In this document: piece by piece, positions 23,617 through 36,599 of the stretch
Layout: each line of letters starts with the position of its first letter
Position numbering within the stretch: the first letter of the stretch is position 1
NCBI GenBank assembly: GCA_013399895.1
Contig: VXBA01001791.1
Coordinates: forward strand, 574,409 to 638,408
Reading direction: 5' to 3'
Source of the DNA: Serilophus lunatus
Lineage: Eukaryota > Chordata > Aves > Passeriformes > Eurylaimidae
Length of the DNA stretch: 64,000 nt
The notes under the pieces: model-generated
Seen by the model: the letters and a program-made list of their open reading frames with translations, nothing else
What the model was told of the DNA's origin: nothing
Database searches by the model: none
Made by a program: the position numbers and the translations under genes

Positions 23617-26589
23617 TTCTGTTTGTTCTCATTACTCTGGATACCCCAAACTTTCTCAACCTATCAATGGATAACACATTTTTCTGTTGCTTTTCCTGAG
23701 TCATTGCAGCAGGATTGGTGGGGCATGAAGGTATGGCATGGCTCTGTGTTGGGGATGGGAATAAGGTGTGGTTGGTTTGGTACCATCTCTGTGCAGGGTG
23801 AAATGCACCACTATCCTGTGCTGACACGTCTGGGACAACGCACCGCCCATGGGGTGGTATCTGTGCTGCTTTGTGTTGCCCAAAACATTGTCCCACACAT
23901 CAGAGGGCTTTTGCCAAGACTGGGTAGGCTCTGAAAGAGGCTCCCAGTGGACCTGGGAGTAGTGCCATCGCCAGGTACCAGCAGCATCTCTGCCCCACAT
24001 CCCCCTGTGTGCCCCAGTCAGTGGCACGTGGGCTCCTTTCCTGGCCCTCAGCTGCCTGGTTTGTGCTGAAACTGGTATCAACAGGAGAGGAGGGTGGGGG
24101 GAAAGAGGACAGCAGAGAGAGAGAGTCACTTCTCATCAAGTTGATCAATCTTTCTGCTGTTGAAGCCTCTCAATGAGTTGAATGTGATTTTCTCTGCCTT
24201 ACGCGCAAGGTGGAAGTCGATCGCTTTCAATTTTCAGCATGCAGAACTGGCACTCTATCAAGCTATTGCCTTGCATAACCATGATTGCTGCTGGCAAGGG
24301 CTTCCAGCACACTAAGAGCTGTGCTGGGGAGGGGGCTGGATGCAGGCAGCACCCCCTGCCTTGGCCATGGGGGTTCTGATCCATTTGCTGACCAGGGTGT
24401 TCCTTCCTGTGACTGTGTGGGATGGGCTGCTGGGAAGAGGAGGCTGAAATCTTTGCTGTGTTGGTCTGCAAGGGGACATTTGTGACTGCACAGTGTCCTG
24501 GTGTCAGTTTATCACCCCAGGATTGCAAACCCAAAGCTCTGAGACCATTAAACTGATTGGACATAAGCCAAGGGCTCTGCAGCTCTGTGGTCAGGGAGCA
24601 AGATAGAGCTGAGTGGGATTAACCTGCCTGGGAGTATGGGGATGCTCTGAGCTGCCCTACAAATTCTCAATTCCCAGGAATGCATCCCAGAGCAGGATGG
24701 GACAGCATGTATAGGGGCTGTTGTGTGTAGCCTGGGGCAGGGGGGAGTGTGGTCCTAGAGCCTCCTGCCTGCCACAGGGGCCAGAGACTGCAGATAAGAG
24801 AAAGTGATTTCTGGTTTTAATTAACTGAGCTTTCATTTAAGGATAAACAAAGGCCGTGTTTGTGTGCTGACAGCTGGCTGTCCTTCTGGGTCAGATAAGA
24901 AGGCAAGTTATTGCCTCCAAGCTGTGAGAGGCACCAGGAGAGAGTCCAAGAAGCGGGAAACATGAACAAATGGAGAGTGAACCTACATGCCGGAGCTGGG
25001 ATGTGCTATTGTGTGTGTTAAATAGTGATTCTTGTGCCTATTCATCTGCCTGCCCCTGACTAGGAGCTGTTGTCCTGTCATTGTCCCAGCAAATCCCTAA
25101 ACCAGCAGCAGGCGTGTTGTGGCGGCTGTCCAAGGCTTCCTCTGCAAAGATGAGTGTTCCTGGGGGCTTACCTGGCTTTGGAAAGCATGGTTGCCCATCC
25201 CTGCATGACAAGTATGATTCCTGAGTCTTACTGGTACCTCTGAGGGTGCAGTTGTCCCCAAGATGTGCTGCAGCAAGAGGAGGGAGTTGCCCTAAGGCTG
25301 AGCACTGGTTTGCTCCATGGCTTGGCTTGGAGAAGAGGCTCCTTCAGGAGGAGCTGGCATTGCCAGGGTGAATGAACCTTCCTGGTTGAGTATCACCTCT
25401 GAGATGAATAATGTGTTCAAAGAACTGAGAAATGGCAGCACTCACAGCCTTGTCCCCTAAACAAGGCGTGTGGTGGGGAAATGAGCACTCCCAGGTCAGC
25501 AGCAGTCAGTCACCTGCTGCTGCAGGGAAGGAGCAGTTGAAGTGATGGAGGAGTGAAAACACCTCCACGGCTGATGATTCAGAAATTCAGTCAACCTACA
25601 TGGCACCTTTCCCCAGCCGTGTAAGGAGAGGGTGTTCTCAGTGTGTGCTGTTGTTCACTGCTGTTTTCTGGCTCAGCAGAGCCTGAGGAGTGTCGGATTT
25701 TGGCAAGGATGGGTGGAGGGCGCTGCTCCCTGTGGGTACCATACCCACCCTGTAGGTACCTGTACGCACTTCTGGTGGATCCAAGCACCAAGGACAATCA
25801 CCTCCAGGTCTCTGAGGCTCTTCACAGGCAAAAGCAAACAGCTGGTTTGGCAGGGTCAGCAGATGTGCTGCACATCTGGGCGGGGGACAGGGAGATGAGA
25901 GCCTCCCCCACTGCATGAGCTCTCTGCAGGTGAGTTCAGCTCTTGTTTGAGATGCTGAAAGGAAGATTGTGCTGGATATTTTCTAATCTAGAGCAGAGTT
26001 GCAGAAAGTTTTTTTGGTAGGTCAAAGTTTTCAGTTATCTTTGAAAAATCCTCAAGCAAAACCTGAGGTTTTTCAGGCTATGGCTGTTGCACACCATCCC
26101 TGAGGAACTAAAGTAGGAATATGTTCATTTCTTTGCTAATTTTTTGCTGAACTTTTTCCTTGTTCTTTTTCACTGGAGAGAGAAAAGCAAAAAAACTTAA
26201 ATGACTCTGTGGGATGTGGAGGGGAAAAGTTTGTTTTTCCTTTAATCTTCAGCAATACAAGTTGGCAGTTTCAGTCCAGTTCTAGTCTTGGCACATTTTC
26301 TTCTTGTGCCTAATTTAAGGTGACCGCTGTAAGATCTGCTCTGGTTTCACATTCCTCAGCCTTGTGTTTTTGCACTTCCAAGACTGTGTGATGGATCTTA
26401 AGGAGTCTGCATTATGCAGCCCTGTATCCATCTGTTGTCCTTACAAGTTAAACAGCCTGAAAAAAAATGGATTAGAGCCTCAGCTCCTATAATGAAGCAG
26501 CAATTTGTCTCTGGATCCTGATCCAGGTGTAGCAGAGCTAACGAGCGGGCTGGCCTTGAGCATCAGAGAATGTTAAATAGGTTTTTTGG
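23617..26589. other. unique noncoding DNA
   Basis: No gene was recognised. A short AG repeat lies near 24113-24123. A pyrimidine-tract, cag|gtgagt junction lies at 25929/25930 but has no supporting exon. The segment 25980-26320 is AT-rich. Confidence 0.5.
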
Positions 26590-27490
26590 TAGAGAAAAAG
26601 CTTCAGTGAGGAGGAGAAGGTAATGTTGGGAAGAGGGAAGGAGGGAAGAAGAACAAATACAGGAGAAATGGAGAAGTGGGATGTTGAGCATCAGTCATGG
26701 AGCAAAGGGCAGTCTCTGGTCAGGCTGGACATGAAGACTGTGTCCAGTGTCCTCTCCAAGGTGTCTTTGAAGACAGTTGCAGGCAGTTGTTGTCCATCCA
26801 GTAGTGCCAGGAGTTATCAGGAGCTTGGAGAGGAGGTGAAAATCCTACTAAAGCCATCTGATTGCTTTTCCTACAAGTGGATGCCAAGGCTTGCGTGGGC
26901 TGAGTCTTGTTTCTCACAGGGTATGGATTAATGGAATGGTCTCCCCATTCCATTCCTGCTGCTTTCCAGGAGTGCAAGCAGGATTATTAAGGCAGGTAAA
27001 AATGGTGGTGAGAAAATGAGAGGAGAAGGTCTCATTCCATTATGTGGGAGAAAATACTTCCCAATTAAAGGGAATGAGCTAAAAGTGGTGTGTGTGGCGG
27101 GGGGAGAGAGAAGAGGGGGATTGTTCAGGCTCCTGCAAGAAAGACTCGCCTTCAGTGGGGCTGCTTTCCTGGCAGAGGAGTAGNGTGAAGAAAGTTTGGT
27201 TATGAAAGCAGGAGGGGAGAGCAGGTTGATGGAGATCACGTTTCATTCAATTTGGAGAAAAGAAGAGGGAGAAAAGAAGATGAGCCTGAAATGAGGCTTA
27301 ATTTTAATGAAGAAATATTCTCTGCTAAGTAAGGAGAGTTGAAAGGGAGGGGAGAGGAGGGTTTGAAAATGATACGAGCCTGACACGCTATTGTGGTGGA
27401 GAGATTTCCTTTTCTTTCTTTTCCCTTTGGTTGGGGAAAAAAAAAGATAATAAAGACAGTGAAAGGTAGAGGAGAAAAGAGAGGAGAGAT
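26590..27490 (+). repeat. long purine-rich region
   Basis: Over roughly 900 bp, many segments on the plus strand are dominated by A and G. Examples are 26608-26665, 27100-27120, 27250-27280, 27335-27365 and 27460-27490. Mixed-composition DNA lies between them. Mirror-like purine runs of this kind can form triplex DNA or mark degenerate GA microsatellites. It is not a clean tandem array. Confidence 0.6.
27184..27184. other. single ambiguous base (N)
   Basis: The only N in the window lies inside the purine-rich region. It is probably an uncalled or heterozygous position from assembly polishing and not a gap. Confidence 0.95.
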
Positions 27491-29570
27491 CTAATAAATG
27501 AGTTGCAACACCTGAGAAAAGGTGTCTTTGCTGCTGGGGGAGATGACTCTGTGGTCCGGCTCAGCACTCCATGGATGCAGATGGCTTTTTTCCCCCTCTG
27601 CATTTCCCCCCGTGGTGTGCCATCCTGCTGGAGCAGGTCAGGTCTCAGCCTAAACCTTGTAATTGATTTTTCACTTGGAACTGACTCCTTTAATGGGTAC
27701 CACAGGGGCTGGAAGCACCCCAGGGGCCACCTGATGGATGGGGCCACAAAGAATGATGAACAGTGACCTTTGCTGCTGCTTGGGGTGTTGTGTCTCTGCT
27801 GGGGCATGATTTGGGGGACTCGCTGCCTGCAGCATGGTGGGAAAGATGAATCCTGTGCTGGGCAGTCATGCATTGTCGCTGGCAGGTTAAATAAAATCCC
27901 TTACTGGCACCCAGGATGAATTTCTAGGCCCTTGAGAGTTGGCTGTGTGCTCTTGCTCCTTCCGAGCTACTGATTTCCATTAGAAGAAGTTAAAGATAAA
28001 GGAATGGTTTCCTTTGCATTGTTTTCTTTATCTTCTAATTGCAGCACCTTGCTCACAACTGCGGCACAGTCACTGTCGAGGGGAGGCTCGAGAGGGGACT
28101 GATGCCAAAGGCTGGCAGAGCTGAACCAGTGAAACCCCTTGTGCAGTGGTATTTTATTTCTCTGGCGGCTGGTTTCAATGCACCAGGAACCTCTGTGGAC
28201 CTTTGGCACAAGCCCTTCAGATACGCTTGAGATATCTGGCTGAGTGGCGCTTGCTGCTGTTGTTGTTCTGGCTGCCCTTGGTTTGGTGGGAATTACTGGG
28301 TATTTCATAGATTCTGTTTCCATCTGTTTCACAGATTTCTGCTCCTTCCCCAGATCTCCTGCCTGGCTTCTGGCTGGTGGGTGCACCAGAATGAGAGCAC
28401 ACGGGGAACTGCAGTTAAAAGCTCATCTCATCTGCACGACTCACGCTGCAGAACTTGGGTGGTTTAAGGCTTATTAAAAGAACAACACATCCTCTGGGGA
28501 CAAAGAAATCCGTCTTGCTTCAAAATGCTCTCGTGGGTACAAATGCAAATCCTTGGCAATAGTTAGCCCAGGTAAAGCTCACATTTGCTAATTCTTGCTC
28601 AGGTGATTTTGGGCTCCTGCAGACTTCTTGTTCTTGATGAATAGCACTTAGTAGGTGTTAAAGTAGTATTTGTGTGAAGCTCGCTGAAGGAATAGGAGGC
28701 AAATTGCCTGCTGTTGCTGGATCCTGATCAACAAGCAAACAAGAGACACTCGGGCAGTGGTGAATTGCTCCCTCTCCTGTCTCCGCTCTTACCCTTCCTC
28801 TTCACCAAAGTGATGGTGCTCCAAAAAGGAGTGAAATGGGGATGTTTGTTTTTTCCCCATGCTATGTCATTTTATTCCTCACCAGGAGGCAGCTGTGTGG
28901 TGACAGCCAGCCTGTTTCTGGAGCAATTTCTTAAGGGATGTGGGGAGGTTGTGAAGCTCTGAAAATCTGATTTTGTTCTGCCGTGTAAAATGCTCATTTC
29001 CCTCTAATGGTGCCTGAAAAGGCATTAGGAGAGTATCTTCTCTGTGGCTTCTGGGAGGCAGCTCTGAAATGGGGTATGTAATCCCAGACTTTGGACCTGT
29101 TTTCTCCATAATCCAAGGCTTAGATCCTTGATTTGGTGTGGATGAGTCCCTCCTGCTCCCCTCTTCCCCCCAAATCCTTTCCCTTTGAAATAACACCTGC
29201 TCATATCCTTGTGTCTGTCGTGGGGAGGCAGAAAGATCTCATCACAAGGAAGCACATTTCATTTCAATCCCCCCCACTGCCACACATCCTCTTCCAAAAT
29301 ACTGCATAATGTCAGACTAAATCCTTATCAGAAATTTTAATGAGCAAAATAAAACCTGAAATCTGTGTGATTAAAATCAAATCTTCCCTCTTCTGCTCTG
29401 CTGGAGCTGGCTGCCAAAACAGAGGCACCAGGCTGACAATGGGAGGCCCCTGGTATTTAATTACCTCTGTCTTCATCGGTTTTAGAGAGACATCCTTTGG
29501 TCCCTGCTGGGGCTGTGGAGAACCTCAAAGAACAAACAAAGGGTGGTTAAAGTGGTAGCCACTAAAATGT
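27491..29570. other. unique noncoding DNA
   Basis: No exon or repeat was recognised. A single octamer-type atgcaaat motif is present near 28543. Confidence 0.5.
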
Positions 29571-29744
29571 GTCCAGAGAAGCTGTGGCTGCCCCATCCCT
29601 GAAAGTGTTGTGCTATTTCCAAGGCAAGGTTGGATGGGACTTGGAGCAACCTGGTCTAGTGGAAGGTGTCCCTGCCCATGGCACGGGGGTGGAATGAGAT
29701 GATCTTGAAGGTCTCTCCCAACCTAAACCATTCCACGATTCTAA
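29571..29744 (+). mobile_element. CR1 LINE 3' fragment
   Basis: It begins at 'ccagagaagctgtggctgcc', continues through 'ttggatgggacttggagcaa' and 'gtgtccctgcccatggcacg', and ends with 'aaccattccacgattcta'. This is the same 3' UTR type as the copies at 5589 and 23382. Confidence 0.95.
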
Positions 29745-32700
29745 GTTTGGCTGCTTCTCTGTTCTGGTGGGGATGACCTACTTCTGCCACTGGGAAGAGT
29801 CCAGTATGTCCAGGAGTCTCTAGGGACAAGAATTGATAAGTATTGACCCCAGGTGTTGCTTTTTCCTTCCTCACAATGATGGTTTTAATGCTTGTGGAGG
29901 ACTTTCCCATGGGTGATGGCTGCTCATGGCTGCCCTGAAGACACTCCATCTGTCATGTCGCTTCTCTGCCAAATTTCTTCTGACTTCTCCTGTCAGCCTT
30001 GCAGCACCTGTGCTGCTTAGTGCTTGGGTGTCTTTTCCTGCCTCACAGAGGTCCCCTTTTTCCTGCCTCATCTACCTGTATATCCTTGAAGATATGTCAC
30101 AGTCCTTTGTAGTTGCTGTTAGGCAGGTGCACATAGTGCTGCCAACTACCATCTCCCTTGAGATCCAGAGTGGGGATTGAAAAAGGGGTGAATCTCAGTG
30201 ACTCTTCCTCTTGCCCACTTTCTCAGTGCCATTCCAATTCCACATTCTCACTCTATATGAGCAAAAATCACCTTTCAGCCCCTTATTTGAAAAATACAAT
30301 GTCCATAGTGCCTTCAGCCACCCCTGGGCACTCCTTGGTAGCTGACTTCAGCCACAGGTCCACGCAGTGCTGCAGTGAATTAACTGACTTATTTTCCCAG
30401 TATCCTTCATTCCTGGATTAATTCCTTGAGTACCTTTCAAAATCACCATCTGACTTTCCCAAAGTGTCTTGAATTATGTCTTCACCCGTATCCTCTGTCG
30501 TTTGTCTCCTTCCAAGAGGCTGTTTCATTTCATTTGTCCTTTCAAAGAAGCGGGAGCATATTTCATGAGCCGTAGAATTGAATCAAATAGAAGAGAGCAG
30601 GGAGCACTCACCTGAGCTCAGACCTTTCCCCACCACAAAGAGAAAGAGATAATTAAGAGATACTCAGGAGGTGCAGCCAGCCCGTGTTTCTGGCAGGAAT
30701 CCTGACTGGGTGTCTCTGTCTGCTATGCCCAGAATGCAGGATGCTTAAATTATCATAATTTAATGGCAATAATATGAGTATCCAGATAGGAATAAGCTAG
30801 AACAAATTCTGGGATGTGAATAGGAGAACTTTGATCGCAATGACCTTGATACGTCTTAAAGCCCGATAAGCTACAGTGACTTGAGCTGGTGAGACAGTAA
30901 TGAGGTGAATATATGCAGATGGCCAGTGTCCTCCTCGGTTCCTGTGACATTGTTCCCAAGCAGGTGGACAGGGCTGCTGTCCTGACTTGTCTCATAGGCA
31001 GCTGGCTCTGAAATGGTGGTGTGACAGTGGGACATTGCCTCCTCAGTGCTCTTCCCCTTTCTCTTTCTTTCTTTTTTTGTGTGATTTGAGAGGCAGGAGT
31101 AATTATGCCAAGATTAGAGCGCTAATCACCATTTGCAAATGGGGGAGTCATTTCTGAGGAAGCAAAAATACATTGGAAGTATGGATTGACTGACTGCGTG
31201 TGTGCAACTGTGATCCTTCAAGTGTTCCTCTCCTTGACCTTGGGAATGTGATGCTGCTGATGTCAGAAATCTGTAAAAATCACAAGAGAAATCCTGGTTT
31301 TGACTAATGTCAGCATGGCCAGATTTTCTGCCTGGCTTCATAACTAACCATTCAGCTTGTTGAATAGGCCGAGAGAAAAATAGTGGTGTGCACTGCACTT
31401 GATGTTCTCCAAGACGTTTCCTGGGAAGGCTGGGCTGAGTTTTTGCAGCAAGTGTTTTAAATAAACAAAGAGGAGAAAAGGGGTGTCTTGTAATTTCTTG
31501 TCTATTTTTCTTCTCCCAGAAGTCAAAGTCCTCTGGGACTGAAAATACAGATGCTTCCCGAAGGACCAGCATCTCTTTCCTCCTAATTTCATTTCATTTG
31601 GCAATAATAAAATATAAACCCACAATTAAATCCGTATTAATAGATACAGCTCCACAAAGTCATGGGGGCTATTGAATTAAGGTCTGATCCTGCTCAGTGC
31701 TGAGTGCCTTTCTTTTGTGCTTGACTGCAGTGGGGGCTTGAGAGTTTGCAGGCTCTCACATGGGATACTCAGAGTCTTGAAGGGTTGAGGCTTTTAATTT
31801 TGCAGATCATCAAAGGCAAACCAATCCATCAATTATCAACGCTCCAGCTTGCTGCTGAGTAAATGAGAGTATTACAGCGTATCAATTAGTAGCATCGGAT
31901 GCCTTGAAATGATAAGACAGGAGCTTTCCAGACGTGCCTGGCATCCCCGGCTGCAAACTGTGGAAAGGGGTTTGAGGGATTTGGGCTTTTGGGGAAGAGA
32001 TGTTTCTCAAGAGTTTGAATTTGTGGGGGAAAAAGAAAGTGTTGTTGCTCCCAGGTCGGTCCAACTCCCGTCTCCCGTTCCAGTGTTGCAGCTCTTGTGT
32101 GTCATAGGTAGTTGTAGTGGTTGACTGCTGAGATCCTAATTATAATTGGAATACAGAGAGTTTTGGGATGCCTTGGGTGGTTTTTTTTAAGTTATCTGCT
32201 TCTGTAATTAGAGATCAGTTCAAAATTCAACCAAAGGAGCAGCATTTCTCTTCAATGTGTGCCCTCTTCCCTTTCTTTTCCACCGTGTTCAGCGTGTGAT
32301 GTGAACAGATTCATTGGAAATGTAAATCTGGATTGCCTGTCACTGCGGGAGCCATCCCTAATTCCTCAGTATCCGTTGGGCAGCACGTGCACTGGCACCA
32401 CATTGAGTCCTGGCCCCTACACCAGTTCTCAGTGGTGGTTTGTCCTGCATCCTCCGAGTTCATCACCACCAGGCTCTCATTATCTGTTCAGATTGATGCA
32501 CTCTTTCTCCATTTATTTATTTGTTATTATTATTTTGTGCATTGAGCAGAGCTTGGTGAATAACACATTTTTCTGCTCATTTGCTGGATGTCAAAAGTCC
32601 TTAAAAAATACAAAGGAGGAGGGGAAAAGCTCAGCCGCTCCCCCTGCAAACCCCACTGTGTTGTTTTGATTTCATTTATTTAAATATATTCCCAAAGGAT

Positions 32701-33027
32701 TTGAATAAAACAGAAGAAAACTCTGTGACAGGCCTTTGAACCAAATGCTCTGCATGTTTTTATGCTTCAGCATCTTCAAGTTGTTCAATTCCTCCCCTTC
32801 CTGAAACAATCCAGTGAGTTCAGTGCAAGAATTGTTTGGGGTCACCAAACTTTTGTTTTTTTAGAGCAAGATTTCTGATAGTTTAGGTTTCTTTTCCTCT
32901 TAGTTAAAAAAAAAAAAAGGCCATGCACCCTTTCATGATATGGAAATGAAGGGATTTTGCCATTTTAGGTTTGCATTGCTGCTGCAGGGAAAGGTGCAAA
33001 GGAACCCGGATTCCTGAGAAGGGACTA
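29745..33027. other. unique noncoding DNA
   Basis: No gene was recognised. AT-rich stretches at 30740-30790 and 31590-31660 and an A-run at about 32904-32918 are the only compositional features. Confidence 0.5.
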
Positions 33028-33402
33028 GAATGTCCTATGAGGAGCAGCTGGGAGGGCTCAACCTGGAGAAAAGGGACCTCAAGGGGCACCTTCTCACTCT
33101 CTCCAACTCCCTGATAGGAGGGTGGAGCTGGAGGGGGTCAGACTCTGCACCCAGGGAACAAGGAACAGGATGAGAGGGAACGGCCTCAAGCTGAGCCAGG
33201 GGAGGGTCAGTTTGGACAACACAAAGAATTTCTTCACGAAAAGGGTTATTAGGCAGGAAGGGGGTGCCCGGGAAGGGGGTGGGGTCCTCATCCCTGGGGG
33301 TGTCCAGGGAATGACTGGATGTGGCACTCAGTGCTCTGAGCTGGGTCACAGTTTGGACTCAGTGACCCTGAAGGTCTTTTCCAAACTAAATGATTCTGTG
33401 AG
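33028..33402 (+). mobile_element. CR1 LINE 3' fragment with terminal coding sequence
   Basis: The fragment starts within the last part of ORF2 ('tcctatgaggagcagctggg', 'ctcaacctggagaaaaggga'). It continues through 'ggcctcaagctgagccaggg' and ends with 'ggtcttttccaaactaaatg' and a single octamer. The reverse-transcriptase frame is interrupted by substitutions and indels. The 3' UTR is of the short 'ttggactcagtgaccctgaa' type, different from the copies with the 'cctgcccatggcagg' block. Confidence 0.94.
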
Positions 33403-33829
33403 CGATGATGCAGGTGTTAATTTGGCAGCTGATATTTTAATTCCTTAAATGCATTTTGCAAACAATGCCCCTTGAATTCCTCTCACTGGTGGCTTTCAAC
33501 ATCACCCAATAACCCTGGGGAAACGGAGTCACAGCGGCCAGGCTGCCCAGGGTTACTGGGGCAAGGTGCTTTGGTTTGTATCCAGCTGTTTGCAGGGAGG
33601 GATGTGCCGAAGTCAGCCTGGAATTTTGTTTTGGGACCTTTATGATGACCTGTGCTGGGCTGGCAGAAGCTGATGCTCCCTGCTTTGTGTCTGGAGGCAC
33701 CTGGCAGCATTTCCTGGGCATGCTGCCTGTGCCTAATGTGCAATAGTCTTAAACATTCCTGGCATGTGATGTTTTTGAAGAGTATTCATATAGCACTTCT
33801 CTTAACAGCTACAGCAGTGCACCTGAGGG
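33403..33829. other. unique noncoding DNA
   Basis: No recognisable gene or repeat was found. Confidence 0.5.
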
Positions 33830-34170
33830 ATTAGAGCTGATCTTTGTCACAAGTGTTTAGCACTTGATACACATGTTTATTATATATTTCAACTAAATTG
33901 GAGTCAATAAACTCTCTGCATAAATATAATGTCTATGAACAAAACACACATCCCCTCCCCAAATAGGCCATTTGCGATGCAGGAGCTCTAAAGGGTTGAA
34001 GGGATGTCTGATTCTTATTTCTGTTGTAATTGGCATTAAAATATAATACTCTCCCTTCAAAGAGAGGCTCCCATACTGTGAAAATGCCTTTTCTGTCCAG
34101 GCAGGGGCCAAATAATAGCAAATTATAAGCATGGAAAATATTTAGAACAAAAAAAAAGGGGGGGAGGAAA
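33830..34170. promoter_or_regulatory. candidate conserved noncoding element
   Basis: An AT-rich, complex segment containing cttgatacacatg, attatatatttcaac, ataaatataatg and gtaattggcattaaaatata, and ending in an A-run near 34149. The texture resembles deeply conserved vertebrate regulatory DNA. This is inference from composition only. Confidence 0.3.
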
Positions 34171-36599
34171 AGAAGAGGAAAGAGGACTCTGAATTATCAG
34201 AGCTGATCCAGAGCTTGCAGTCTTGTACAATTTGTCTTTGAATACACCATATGAACCAGCTATGAATAAAATCACTCAATTTAACCCAAAATCAATGTTC
34301 TTTTGTAGAAGTGCTTAAAATCTAAGTGGAAGGGAAAGCTTTGAAGCTGCCTATCCCTTGGTACACGCACTTACTCAACATTTGCTTTTAGCAGAAACTT
34401 CCTCAGACTCCCAGTGCCCGGTGCAGCACCTTCATTAGAAAAGCTGATGAGTAATTAGCGAATGTGTGGAAAATGACTAAATTAATATTTTTAAAGAAAG
34501 GAAACAATGCCTTTTTCTTTCCATGGCTGGCACACATGGCTTCCAAAAGCCTTACTGCATTGAGGCTGGGTACCAGCTCCCTTGGAGTTGTGTGCCCCGA
34601 CGGGGACTTGTTGGGGACACGTGTCCCCTGGCAAGGGCCACGCACGTCTTGTAGGAAGCATGGAGTTTCCTTTGTCTGCCTAGTGCCTCCAGGGAAAGCC
34701 CATTGCTCCTCCACCTTGGGAGAGCTGCCAAGGCTGGGAGAGCTGGCAGCCGTTTGCTTCTCAGCAGGTTGGCAGGCTTGTGTCTCCATGAGGGATCCAG
34801 GAAAGCCAGGTTGGCTCCTGCTGCCAGATTAGGGGCTGCAGCTTGATAAAGATGTGCAAAGTGGTTCCCTCATCTCCCTTCCGGAGGGAATCTCGTGGTC
34901 TCTGGGATAACTGCTCTGTGGAGGGGGTGGCTGTGCTGCTGTGGCTCTCCTGGCTTTGGGCCGTTGTCCCCTTGGCTTCACTCCTTGGCTACTGCTGGTT
35001 TTATCCAAGCCAAATTTGCAGCCAAGGCAAGAGACAAGTCCCTGTGCAGTGCAGATGGTTGAATCCCCTTTGAATGAGATGTTTAGAAATGGACAGGATG
35101 TCAAAGCCAAGGAATTGAGCCTGACAGGTCGCTGTGGAGGTGCCCAGTGACCCCAAATTCTCTCTTTTGAATCCCAGTCAAGAGTGCTGTGATTCAGCAG
35201 CTGTGATCTGCAGGGCTGGGAGGATTAAAAGGCTGCTTGGGTCTCAATGAAAGGATTTCGTCTGTTTTGTTCTCGTATCTTGGCACCCCAGACTTGCCAA
35301 TGTGTTTTCTCCAAAGCACCCGTGAAGGAGATCCCAGCCCCACTGGGGATGAAACCAAGGAGGTAGTGTAAGGTATATGGGGTCTCACTAAGAGCTTGCG
35401 GTAAAGCAGGAAAGTAACTCCTTTTACTCAGGGTCCCAGACCCACTTCCATCATTAACATCTCTGGTCTTCCAAGCTCCTCCAACTTCTTACACTGAGGA
35501 GATCAAGGTTTTTGCATGAGAGAATGACATGGCTGGGGGAGAAAAGGTGAATCTTGAGCAGATCCATGAGATGGTTTTATGTCTTTTATGGTGTCAGGTC
35601 TCCTGAAGATCCATGTTTGGTGAGGTGCTTTAATGGAATGAAGTCTTGAGGGTCAGCTAAGCAATCAGCAGTCTTGAGGGGAGGTGGTGGACCTGCTCTG
35701 GAGCTGAAGTGAAAGGTTTTGTTCTCCCTCTTTGTTTCGATCAATTGTTGATAAATAGCTCAGTGTTTGTGATGGATGTTGTGATCAGAAGTTTGAACTT
35801 GCCCTGGGCCTGTCAAATTTGATGTATATCAGATGTCTGCACTAATTTATACAAATGCTTTGCAGTTCTAGAAGAAATCAAAACCTTGGAAGCATAAAAG
35901 TTTTTCCAAAAAAGGACCAACTTTTCTCTCTTATCCCCAAAGACCTTGTGTTATTTCAGGTATTTGTGATATTAATGCTTGGGGACCCCAGCCAAAGTCA
36001 GGGTCTTGCTGCCCAGCTGTTTTACCCACGCATAGGAAGACAGAGTCTTTCTTTCAGAGAGCTTATGTCAAAATAAACACAACTCTTGGAAGGGAAGAAG
36101 AGAAATATCAGTGTGCCATGAGTTGCAGAAGGGCATGCAGGTGGTTGGTAGCGTGGCCATTTGTATAACCTGGTCACCTGCAGCTTTGTCTTCACTAATC
36201 TGCTGCTTTCATTTCCCAGGCTGGCATTTCAAGCAGGTTAAACACAGAAATCAAAAAGCAACTTGCGCTAAATTCCCTAAATAAAAACATTTTGTGGCTT
36301 AGCCTATTTATAGCTGGATGAGTGAAGGCAGCACTCAGTGAGAGGGGCATCAGGAGGTTAATATCCATGCAGCTGGTTTGGCCAATTGATTTCTGTGACC
36401 ATTAAATTCCACTTCTGAGAGCCTTGCATACACATTTCAGTGGATAGGTCTTGGATGGCCGTGCACTCCAAAGAGCGCTCGAAGCTTTGTTTTGCCCGAT
36501 TTACAGGAAATAAGATGTTGCTGGTGAAAGGTGCTGGAGATAAACACACAAGGGTGTTTTTCCTTGTTGTGTTTGTGTTTTAATTGGCTGGCAACTCTC
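34171..36599. other. unique noncoding DNA
   Basis: No exon was recognised. A perfect 16-bp palindrome at 34613-34628 (ggggacacgtgtcccc) is centred on the E-box CACGTG. AT-rich segments at 35750-35870 and 36240-36310 may be regulatory. A C-run lies near 36610. Confidence 0.5.

Noticed and set aside
30600..30625. Minus-strand AGGTGAGT match (actcacct on the plus strand)
   Set aside because: There is no pyrimidine tract on the minus strand upstream of the AG, so it is not a recursive splice candidate.
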